DNA of 64,000 bases from Centrapalus pauciflorus. Its lineage: Eukaryota; Streptophyta; Magnoliopsida; Asterales; Asteraceae. Positions 1 through 9,030 of this stretch are shown piece after piece (the stretch's first letter is position 1; every line of letters begins with the position of its first letter). A model generated the notes under the pieces. That model made no database searches, was not told where the DNA came from, and was given only the letters and a program-made list of their open reading frames with translations. The position numbers and the translations under genes are program-made. The stretch lies in contig JAANYP010002876.1 in NCBI GenBank assembly GCA_020465985.1, forward strand, positions 62,001 through 126,000, read 5' to 3'.

Positions 1-265
1 TGTGTAATGATGAAAGAACAATAAGAATGTTGAGAGAATAAAAGCAAGTGGCGGCTACAGAATTCAATGTATTTTCAACCGTATGTTTACAATGAAACCC
101 TAGGAGCCTATTTCTAGGCTCCATTAATTAACTATGGAACATTGTCAACTTTGGTCCCTAGACTTTCACAAAGAAATAAATTACAAGGAAATAAAATACA
201 AGGAAACTACTAAGTAAATAATTATTACAAAACAACTTCCTATGATCGAAATAAAATGTCTAACA
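1..265 (-). mobile_element. 3' LTR (partial) of Copia element A
   Basis: The segment ends in TCTAACA, and a minus-strand polypurine tract follows immediately (266-281). That is the arrangement of a 3' LTR lying on the minus strand. It starts TGTGTAATG at the window edge, so I cannot tell whether position 1 is the true LTR end. The sequence does not match the LTRs of Copia B at 1512 and 11764, so it belongs to a different family. Confidence 0.6.
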
Positions 266-281
266 ATCTCCCCCTTTTCGA
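266..281 (-). promoter_or_regulatory. Polypurine tract of Copia element A
   Basis: On the minus strand this reads as an A/G run with AAAAGGGGGAGA, directly next to the LTR end. Polypurine tracts of this form prime plus-strand synthesis in SIRE-type Copia elements. The stop codon of the 282-986 reading frame lies beside it. Confidence 0.6.
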
Positions 282-986
282 TTATTTAGGAGGTCCAGGA
301 ACTCTGGCATGGTCTGTAGATTCTCGGAGTCCAAGGATGACGTCGAAGCGTCTGGTCACTTGTCTCAAATGTAGCCGTTCGTTCAGGAGTTCAATGCCGC
401 TGAGGGTGTCGCGTATCTCCTTTGGTGAGCATCTTTGTTCAGGATCTGGTTGAGCATCAAAGTCTTGTACTTTCTGTGTCAGAGCAGCTCGAACCAATCG
501 GTGTGTACCATCGGAGTAACAAGGAAGATCCTCAAAGCACATGTACCTTTTATAGCCCTTGTAATTGACAAAAATGACACCCGGGTCTCCAGAAAGTACA
601 ACTCTGTAAGCCGGGTGGTGGGCTAGAAGGAAGCTATCCTGTTCCGGTGCTCGTAGGCCCACTTTAACCAACGCGCTCTCGATCGCCATTTGAAAGTCTC
701 TGAGGCACATACTGATCGAGCGGCGGTTCATGCTTCGAAATAGGGCACCTACGGCAGTCATGTGGGTCAGACGTTTTCTGATGTGATTTTTCAAGCTGTT
801 GTGTAGAAACTCAACGTCATCCGCACTTATGAAGTCTAGGTCATTTTCGAAGATGTCATCACCCGTGCCATCTTCTCGTTCTACTTGGTAGGAGGGATAG
901 TAGACTTTGGCTCTTTTACACATTGTTATGGTTCGAAGTTTCTTTATCTTCGATTTCGAGACCTTTGACCTTCTTTCCCGGAGCAT
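282..986 (-). CDS. 3' accessory ORF of Copia element A, function unknown
   Basis: This is an open frame of 234 codons ending right at the PPT of element A, the position where SIRE-type Copia elements carry an extra ORF after pol. I do not recognise the product. It is basic near its start, has an acidic stretch around residues 40-60 (EDGTGDDIFENDLDF), and shows no zinc knuckle, protease, integrase, reverse transcriptase motif or clear membrane segment. The same frame stays open upstream of the listed start through one TAG at 1005-1007 up to the junction with Copia B near 1168. The visible part is therefore probably the C-terminal end of a longer protein cut off there. An unrelated host coding fragment is less likely given its place against the PPT. 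Confidence 0.45.
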   Translation of the reverse strand: MLRERRSKVSKSKIKKLRTITMCKRAKVYYPSYQVEREDGTGDDIFENDLDFISADDVEFLHNSLKNHIRKRLTHMTAVGALFRSMNRRSISMCLRDFQMAIESALVKVGLRAPEQDSFLLAHHPAYRVVLSGDPGVIFVNYKGYKRYMCFEDLPCYSDGTHRLVRAALTQKVQDFDAQPDPEQRCSPKEIRDTLSGIELLNERLHLRQVTRRFDVILGLRESTDHARVPGPPK

Positions 987-1167
987 CAGTTGATAGTATT
1001 CGGCCTAGCTTTGGTAACATTTGTAAGTTCCATAAGTTGACGTCTGCTGAAGGATCCAGGCTTCTTTCTGAATACCATTTTGAATCTTTCTTCTAGGTAC
1101 GGGTTCTGAAACTTCTCCGGGGGAAACTTCTGCAAGAATTCTTAAAGGCCCTGAACGGGGGCTTCTC
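987..1167 (-). other. Upstream part of accessory ORF up to the Copia A/B junction
   Basis: The minus-strand frame of the 282-986 ORF continues here, broken by one TAG at 1005-1007. Near 1168 the sequence changes abruptly to Copia B gag, identical in its first bases to 11405 onward. No target-site duplication or LTR end marks the change, so this is a recombination or deletion breakpoint and not a clean insertion. Confidence 0.5.
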
Positions 1168-1417
1168 CGAGTGCTTTCACTTCATTCATTCTAGCCTTCC
1201 TTTCAAGTTCAGTTTTTGGAGGAGTTTTGACTGGTTTTCACTCATCATCAAGTTCTGGATCAACTACAGGAGGGAATTCAACAGCTTCCCATATGGCATA
1301 ATCAATGAATTGAATATGCTGTTGAATCCTGAGTTTCCACATCTCAAACTCAGTGGGCTTGAGCATAGGCACTTTGTGTCCTTGCCCAGATCCACTGCTG
1401 CTATTTTCAAATTCCAT
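1168..1417 (-). pseudogene. 5' fragment of Copia B gag, second copy
   Basis: This is the start of a gag gene nearly identical to the copy starting at 11651 (MEFENSSSGSGQG...). It begins at 1417 and is cut off at the junction near 1168. It contains one nonsense codon at 1238-1240, where the other copy reads GGA (Gly). It keeps the base that the other copy has lost about 15 codons further on, so its frame runs through to the MNEVKALTLL region. It is the beginning of a second internal region placed after the 3' LTR of Copia B. Confidence 0.8.
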
Positions 1418-1493
1418 TGTAAAAAGATAAAAAAAGTTTTTGACTTTGAAAAAAACAAAGAGTAACCTGGTTTGAAAAACCTGGTTTGACAAA

Positions 1494-1509
1494 CCTGGCT
1501 CTGATACCA
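1494..1509 (-). promoter_or_regulatory. Primer binding site, tRNA-iMet type (second Copia B unit)
   Basis: The minus strand reads TGGTATCAGAGCCAGG. Its first 12 bases are the usual complement to the 3' end of plant initiator-methionine tRNA. It lies two bases from the end of the LTR at 1512-2180, so that LTR acts as 3' LTR for the element to its right and as 5' LTR for the fragment to its left. Confidence 0.85.
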
Positions 1510-1511
1510 CT

Positions 1512-2180
1512 TGACAGGATCTAAAATATGAATTACCAAGACTAACTGATTTGAACTTATCAGAGTATAAATCAATAATCTTTCTTCGAATCAAAGTTTA
1601 ATCAAGAAGTTTGCGGAATAACACTAAATTATTTTAACAAAAACTTTCAGAATCAATAATAAATAAACACATAGGAATTAATCAAGACTGTTTGTATTGC
1701 TGAATTCATCAATTACAATCACCTCTAATCTGTTTGATTAGACGAAGAACACAGACTGTTCTTAGGGTTTTACAACCTTAGAGGCTTAAGAAAACTTAAT
1801 CAACAAAGCAATTACAGACTCCAAATATGCAAAAACTCCTATACAATAGAACGACCTATTCTCTGTATTTATATTGCTTCTTGATATGTTTCCTTGACGA
1901 ACTATGACTTCTCTGATAGTAGATATGCTGGAATCTTCATGTAGATATCGTTTCCTGAAAAATCAGCACTTTCTGTTTCTGAAACTGTTGAGCAGCTTGA
2001 ATCTCTTGACAGCATGACCTGAGCAGCTTGAGTTGTTTTGCTCTGGCAGCTTGAACTTTTACACTGGCAGCTCGAGTTTCTTCAACTAGCAGCATGAACT
2101 TTGTATTTACATGTAAAATCTACTAACAGTCTGAGAAGTCTAAACTAACAGCTTGAATGTACTTAAACTATTTCCCAACA
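1512..2180 (-). repeat. LTR of Copia B (3' LTR, shared)
   Basis: This 669-bp LTR runs from TGACAGGATC to TTTCCCAACA and matches 11764-12431 nearly base for base. The minus-strand PPT abuts it at 2181 and a primer binding site abuts its other end at 1494-1509. The right half carries many copies of the word CAGCTTGA or CAGCATGA. Confidence 0.9.
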
Positions 2181-2200
2181 ATCTCCCCCTAACTTAAATT
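2181..2200 (-). promoter_or_regulatory. Polypurine tract of Copia B
   Basis: The minus strand reads AAGTTAGGGGGAGAT directly before the 3' LTR. This is the expected plus-strand priming site. Confidence 0.8.
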
Positions 2201-2279
2201 CTTTACAAGACTTTAAGTTCTATAAAAACATGGAAATAAATAAGTAAACTGTTATTTACAAACCAAGGCTTTCAAAAAC

Positions 2280-5079
2280 TCACAACTGTGCAAGCGTATG
2301 ATCTATAGCCTTCAAAAATTCTCTCTTCATCTCTTCTTTATCACAAGATATTCTACCTGATTTTATTTGCAGCAGCATATCTTTTGAAAAATTGAAATAC
2401 TCAAGATTGAAGAAAATACCAGACCCATCTGTGAATTTGATTCTGAATGTCTTTGATTTGACAAACATATCAATCTGCTTGATCTTTTTCCCTTTCTTTT
2501 CAGCATCTTCTATCTCTTGTCTTGCAAACTCAGAATCAACCACTGTACTTAGATCTTTGATGAGTTGCTTGACTTGTGGAAGAGCAGACCTTACTTGTGT
2601 AACTGACCCTATATTGTACATCTTTATCAATTCATCGCTGGTCAGCTTCTGTACTATCTGCCAAAAAGTGTCATACTCTTCTTCAGGTCCGGACTCTCTT
2701 CTGATTACAAACTTTATTCTCAAGTCACGGTCATCCAGTGACTTAGCAAACCAGTAGTTAATTTGAGGCTTTGTAAAATCATGCTGATCAATCAGCTTCT
2801 CTATCTCCATAGCCTTTTGTAGTTGTTGCTCAAAGAGCACTCTCTTAACCGATGAAGGAATAGGGACAGCTGCTTGATCAGTGGGAGTAGGTGCACTGGC
2901 ACCAGCTTCAGTTTGGACTGATTGGGTTGTTGGTTGGACTTCTTGGGATGGTTGAGCTTCTGGAGAGACTGTTGTTCTCTGTCTTTTGTTCATCTCCTTA
3001 TCATGAATCTCCTGCAGCCTTTCAGTAGACATGGACTGAGCCATTTTTCTTTGGAATACCTGCTGCAAAGGCAAAATTGATAAGAAATCTTCTATGCTCA
3101 GCCTTGGAGTGCCCTGTTGGCATCTTTCTTTTCCTTGCTCCTTGCTTGACCACAAACCCCTTTAAGTAATCACCTAAAGTCTCATCATCATCCATTGGCG
3201 TTTGGGCTTGCTGCTCTAATTCTTTGTCTTGTTCTTCTGCTATTCTTCTGGCAACTTCAGCATCAAAGGCAATTTGGGCTTCTTTTGAGGAAAATTTATG
3301 CTTTGGAGACTCAATGAGAATGCCCTTGCCCTTGTCTTTTGTAGCAGATGTTGTAGCTTGGACTGTGCTTGATGAAGCTTGAATTCCTTCTCTGATCACA
3401 ACTCCAGTGGCTTTTGAAGGAACAGCTTGAGTTTCTAGGCTAACAGCTTGAGAAGCTGTTGGGACTGCTAGCCTAGAAACTAGAACTGTTGGTGCTGCTT
3501 GGACTGTTGTTGTTGGAGCTGCTTGGACTGATGTGGGAACCTCCTGATTCTCCCTCTTTTTGGAAGCATTGGTTTGGTCAGAAGAAACCACAACCTTTGC
3601 CCCTTGGGTTTGAATCATCTACTCTAACTTCATAATTTTATTTCCACAGAGAGTGAAGCCTCTGTGAAGATAATCCGTTCGCTTATTTTGAGCAGCATCT
3701 GCCTGCTTGAGAGCAAAAATTTGAGCCCCCTGTGCAGCAATGATGGACATTTGATGGTCCAACATAGCTACAACAGGTTTGAGTCTGGGATCCGTTAAGA
3801 GCATTTGTTGCAGACTAGCCTCAAGATCAGAGAACACCTGAGGTGCTTGTGATCTATCACTGACATTAAGACCGGAGGTCGAAACTTCTGGGCCCCTCTT
3901 TTCTTGGTTCTGGGGACTTCTAGCTTGTGTTTGCACACTTGCTGTTGCCATGGGCGTGGTCTTAGCTATGTTGGCACTGTCCTGTGCCTCTTGTGCAGAG
4001 ACATCAGTAGTGCCAGCCACAGAACCCATATGAACCATCTCTGAAGAGATGTTCACCTCCTGAGAGAGAATGGGAGTGTCCTCAACTGGTTCCCTTTGGA
4101 TATTCTGTGCAGGAGTATCCTCCTGCACAGGGATATATGGCTCTTGCTGATGGGAGGAGGAGGAAGGAGCTCCTGGTCCCCTTTTTCTTTTGTATAAGTA
4201 TCTGAGTGGGCGTGTTTGCTGTACAAAAGGATCAGAGGGAGTTTGTGTATCGGGAGGAGGGGGTTGGGGTCCTGGGGGTGTAGCAGTGATGATAGGCTGA
4301 GCCTGCTCAGGACCCTCTCCTCTGTGTTGTGGAATAATGTTCATCATTGTAGAAGGCAATGGAACATCAACACTCAAAAAGTTGGCACTATGTTTCAAAA
4401 GTCTCTTAATAGAGGATAGTGAGTGCCTGTGGGAAACATGTATCCTTTTATGTGTATGAGAAGATGTGTAGGTGTGTGCAATGATTTCTGCTAAAAATCT
4501 AGGATACATCAAAAATTTCCCACTCTTTAGGGAATGATGCCTTAACATCCCCTGGAAAATCATGTTGGAAAAATTGAACCGTTGGCCTGTGGAAAAGCAC
4601 ACTAAGGCAGTGGCAATGTTAGATGAAAATTCAGACCAACCAGTTCTTTTGGGGCTTATGCACTGCTGAATGATATGTACAAGAAATTTCCATTTAGGAG
4701 AAAAATGGGCTTTTAAGAAAGTAAAAGAATCAGCAGGACCCCTATAACCGATATTAAAAAGACCTGTATGTAAAGCATCAAGGGTTAGGTCAGTTATACC
4801 TGTGGCATCTTGAAGATGCAAGTGATGTCAGATGGATTCCTCAGTGATATGGATATCAGTTCCATCAATCTTGGAAAGGAGGGTAGGCACTCCATTGATG
4901 GTTTGAACAGATGCATGGTTCCAAAACTGTTCTATATGGGAGATGTATATAGTAGGGTTTATGGATAGTGCTTGATGGATATGGGAGTGCCTGAGGAAAT
5001 CCATCATTGCATGGAACGGTTGGAGTTCAGCGTGTTTCAGAGTGTATGGGAGGCAGTTGTGTTCTTTTACGAACTCCAT
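2280..5079 (-). pseudogene. SIRE-type 3' ORF ('env-like' position) of Copia B, broken
   Basis: The frame starts at 5079 (MEFVKEHNCLPYT) and ends at 2280. Three breaks are visible: TGA at 4828-4830, TAG at 3619-3621, and an extra A in an A run near 3047-3051 that shifts the frame. The N-terminal third (SPTIYISHIEQFWN..., FSPKWKFLVHIIQQCIS, QRFNFSNMIFQGML) resembles the conserved part of a hypothetical protein I know from Asteraceae Copia elements. The middle is rich in Pro, Thr, Gln and Ala, a predicted coiled-coil-like stretch follows, and the C-terminus is charged. I see no signal peptide or transmembrane segment, so an envelope function is not supported. In SIRE elements an ORF sits at this place after pol; its role is not established. 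Confidence 0.75.
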
Positions 5080-5253
5080 GGATGAACAAACGATGGTTTT
5101 AGGGTTTGAAAGAAGAATGTGTGATTCGTTCAGAGAGAAAGCAGAAGGCCGTGGAAGAAGAATATGTAAATGGTAGTTACAACTGAATGAAACCGGGACC
5201 TTTAAAGGTTTTGAAAGGTTGGGTCCCGCGCACACATTTTGAAGATTACCCAA

Positions 5254-5421
5254 ATACCCTGCACACTTTGACAGATCAAGTGAAAATAACTAGCAGTCCG
5301 AGAAGATGAACTAGCAGCATGAGAAAATACTCATGCTGTTAGTGTAAAATTGTGCAACTTTTCAATGGAACAATGTCTCCCCCTTAAATTAGCATACTGA
5401 GTCGATAATAATGAAAACCAA
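5254..5421 (-). other. Copia B spacer between RNase H and the extra ORF
   Basis: This is non-coding in all frames I checked. It contains the element-specific words AGCAGCATGAG and CTCATGCTGTTAG (5317-5340) and a minus-strand purine run AAGGGGGAGAC near 5370-5380. That run resembles a second, internal polypurine tract. Confidence 0.5.
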
Positions 5422-5807
5422 TTAATCCATGTTTACCATACCAGTATTTGATATTAGGAAGGTGAACCTTCCCACGTCAAAAGGTTTTGTAAATAGATCA
5501 GCTAGCTGATCATCTGTATGTATTTTGGTAACTTGGATTAACTTCTTTTCATTACAATCTCTGATGAAGTGAAACCTGATTTCTATATGCTTGGTTTTTG
5601 GGAATTTCACTGGGTTTCGCACAATGCTAATTGCACTTGAATTGTCAATATAAATAGGAGTGGATAAGAAATTCATACCATAGTCTCTTAGCTGATTTTG
5701 GATCCACATTACCTGGGAGCAGCAGCTTGCAGCTGCTACGTATTCTGCTTCAGTGGATGACGTGGAGACAGTTGTTTGCTTTTTGCATTGCCAAGAGACC
5801 AGTCTTC
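5422..5807 (-). pseudogene. Copia B RNase H
   Basis: The minus strand encodes the C-terminal RNase H region: MWIQNQLRDYGM, KTKHIEIRFHFIRD and DQLADLFTKPF, all typical of Ty1/Copia. The upstream part of the domain is in a different frame after the inserted segment at 5808-5922. The enzyme would remove the RNA strand after first-strand synthesis. It lies directly after reverse transcriptase and before the spacer of the extra ORF. Confidence 0.85.
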
Positions 5808-5922
5808 CAAGCCCTTCTTTCTTAGAAAGGCACTCACTGAGTTACTTACGGAATCTCAAATCTTGAGGCTGATTACGGCCCCTTTGATGAAAGGTAAGCG
5901 CTTTGGCCAAGAGACCAGTCTT
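5808..5922 (-). other. About 115-bp insertion between reverse transcriptase and RNase H
   Basis: The 17-base word GCCAAGAGACCAGTCTT occurs at 5791-5807 and again at the right end of this segment (about 5906-5922). Removing one copy and the segment between restores the normal join of the two domains. The segment has no recognisable domain. It may be filler from break repair or a tandem-duplication product. Confidence 0.6.
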
Positions 5923-7155
5923 GCTCCTAAGTATTGACATCCACCAGTTGTGGATTTCCTGTCAATGTTGCAACCACCATAGTCACTGTCAGAATAAGCA
6001 GTTAGTTCAAAAGGAGAGTCTTTGGGATACCATAGGCTTAAATGTGGTTGGCCTTTAAGGTATCTGAAGATTCTCTTAACAGCAACCAAGTGAGAATCCT
6101 TTGGAGAGCATTGAAACCTAGCACACACACAGACAGCAAACATAATATCAGGTCTTGAAGATGTTAGATACATGAGAGATCCTATAAGGGATCTGTATAG
6201 ATGAATATCCACATCTATGCCATCTTTGTCTGTATGGAGCTGTTTATGAGGATCCATTGGAGTGCTTGCAACCTTTGTGTCTTGATAGCCAAACTTTTCC
6301 AATATGTCTTTGACATACTTTGATTGACTTATGAATAGACCAGTAGGCCTCTGTTTAACCTGCAGCCCTAGACAGAATGTGAGTTCCCCCATTGAACTCA
6401 TTTGAAACTTTTTGTGCATTAGGGCCTCAAAATCTTTGCACAAACTATCATTAGTTGAGCCAAAGATGATGTCATCAACATAGATTTGGACAAGTAGAAT
6501 CTCAGCTTTGATGGATTTAGTGAAGAGTGTTTTGTCCAGAGTGCCTCTCTTGAATCCATTCTGTAGAAGATATGATGACAGTGTGTCATACCATGCTCTG
6601 GGGGGCTTGGTGAAGACCATAGAGAGCTTTGTCTAGCTTGTACACCCTGTCTGGATACTTGTAGTCTTCAAAACCAGGAGGTTGACACACATATACTTCC
6701 TCTTCAATTGTCCCATACAGGAAAGCAGACTTAACATCCATTTGATACACTTTAAATCATTTGAAACTTGCATATGCTAGAAATAGTCTGATGGCTTCAA
6801 TTCTTGCTACTGGAGCAAAGACATCATCATAATCTATTCCCTCTTCTTGAGTGTACCCTTGTGCTACTAGTCTTGCTTTGTTTTTGATGACTATCCCCCT
6901 CTCATCCTTCTTGTTTCTGAACACCCATCTTGTACCTATTGCTCTCTTACCTTTAGGAAGATCCACCAGAGTCCATACATTCTGAATTTTGAACTGTAAA
7001 AGCTCTTCTTGCATAGCTTCAATCCAGGATGCATCTTTTAGTGCGTCTGATGCCTTTTTAGGTTCTAATTGAGACATGAAGCAGGCATGTTCAAAAGCAG
7101 CTAGACTGAATTCTGGAACTGCTTGTTCAGCAGCAGCAGTCTCATTGTGAACCAT
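5856..7155 (-). pseudogene. Copia B reverse transcriptase
   Basis: The conserved start of the domain is at 7155-6757 (WVFRNKKDERG, KARLVAQGYTQEEGIDYDDVFAPVARIEAIR). The catalytic YVDD box (VQIYVDDIIFGSTN) is in 6620-5856, followed by LGLQVKQ and SLMYLTSSRPDIMFAV. Breaks: TGA at 6757-6759, and one extra C in the run at 6600-6605 on the minus strand, which shifts the frame before PRAWYDTL. The catalytic motif is intact. The end of the domain is displaced by the insertion at 5808-5922. Confidence 0.9.
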
Positions 7156-7223
7156 TTTCCTTGTTTGAACAGGAGTGCTTGGATCACCCAGTATTTGATT
7201 GAGAGGGTGATACTTGTGAACTC

Positions 7224-9030
7224 TTAGTGTGGGCTCTCTCTCTGTTTGAAAAGAAGTTCCAAGGTTTGTATCATCTCCATCAGAACCAGTGAATGGTTCA
7301 GTTTCTGGAACAGCTTGGTTTCTAGGCTAACAGCTTGAGAAGCTGTTGGGACTGCTAGCCTAGAAACTGGGACTGTTTCCTTTTGTGTTGGAGCTGTACT
7401 GTCAGGACTTGGGAATGGCACTTCAGTGTCTGGATTTGCATTAAGTGGAGCATTCAGGACCCCTGGAGGATCACATGACAGAAGTGGTAGAGTGGTGAAA
7501 TCATCCCAACTTGTTGAATCTGCAGCAGTCTGAGACTTTGTGCCAACAGCATGAGAAATTGTATTGGCAGCATGAGAATTCGTGTTAGCAGCTTCAAACC
7601 TGTATGCATCAGCTCCTGCAGTATACTCAACAAAGCTCAGAGAATTTGTTAGTGAATCTAAATCAAACAACCAATCAGGACCAGTGCCTTTGATATTAGC
7701 AGTATTTTCATTAAATTCAACATTGGCACTTTCTTCAATTGTTTTAGACACACTGTTGTATACTCTATAGGCTTTGCTTTGAGTTGAGTATCCTACAAAG
7801 AATCCTTCTTCTGCCTTACTTTCAAACTTCCCTAAGTGAGTCTTAGTGTGAAGGATAGTACATTGGCATCCAAAGGGCTTGAAGAAAGCTATTAGGGGAC
7901 TTCTGTTATGGAATAACTCATAGGGAGTTTTCCCTTGTGATTGAACTACTTGAACCCTATTTAGAACATAACAGGCTGTATTAACAGCTTCTGCCCAGAA
8001 AGTCATTGGCAGATTTGAATCAGCTAGCATTGTTCTAGCAGCCTCAATTAATGCTCTGTTCTTTCTTTCAGCTACACCATTTTGCTGTGGTGTTCTTGGT
8101 GCACTATATTGTCTAGCAATGCCTTTGGACTCACAAAAACTGTTTAGAATGTGATTTTTAAATTCAGTTCCATTGTCTGATCTTATCACCTTAACTTTGG
8201 AATTGGATTGGTTTTCTATCTTAAGGACAAAAGACTTGACTAGCTCAGCAGTTTCATCTTTGGACCTAAGAAAGTATACCCAAGTAATCTGGTGAAATCA
8301 TCAACAATGACTAAACAGTATGCCCTTTTATTCAAACTCAAAACAGATGTTGGACCAAATAGATCCATATGTAGCAACTGAAGAACAGATGAAATTGAAT
8401 TTACTTCTTTGGTCTTATGAGAAGTTTTGTGTTGCTTACCTTTAAGACATGCTACACAATGATCATCACAAATGAACTCCTTTTGTGGTAATCCTCTTAC
8501 CAGATTCTTTTTAACTAAAGCATTCATGGACTTGAAGTTCATGTGACACATCCTTCTATGCCAAAGAGCAGACTCATTTGATGATGCTTTGGATATTAAA
8601 CAGCTTAAAGTATTTGACTTAGGCAAAAGATTTGTGTCCAGGCAGTAAACATTGTCCTTTCTTGGTGTTCTAAGTAAAACAAGATTTTCAGGAACTTTGA
8701 AATCCTTTGAAAGAACAATGCACTCAGAATCTGTGAACAGAACAATGTTTTGTTTGTCACAGATTTGAGAGACACTCAATAAATTGTACTTAAGCTGTTC
8801 AACATACAGAACATCATGGAATGTCATGTTGCTTGCATTAACAGTACCTTTACCTGTAACCTTACCTCCCTTTGAGTTGCCTCCAAATGCAACAAAACCT
8901 CCATCAAAACCTTTGAAATTTGACAAGCATTCAGAATTGCCTGTCATGTGCCTAGAGCATCCACTGTCCAGATGCCATCTTGATCTATGAGGAGACCTGT
9001 GGTTGCCCTGCACAAATAACAGCTTAGTTA
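7224..9030 (-). pseudogene. Copia B protease and integrase
   Basis: The protease active site is visible as WHLDSGCSRHMTG near 8960. The GAG-pre-integrase zinc binding residues follow (HRRMCHMNFKSM, CVACLKGKQH), then the integrase core with its three acidic residues in HMDLFGPT, IRSDNGTEF and QNGVAERKNR. The core is split by a one-base loss near 8270, where the frame changes from the 8240-9454 frame to the 7224-8189 frame. A second one-base loss near 7321 ends the C-terminal linker early. The linker (about 7310-7650) is rich in Ala, Ser, Thr and Asn and contains a 17-residue segment that occurs again in the extra ORF at 3419-3481. Confidence 0.88.

Noticed and set aside
2280..5079. True retroviral envelope gene in Copia B
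   Set aside because: No signal peptide, membrane segment or cleavage site is visible; the name env-like rests on position only.
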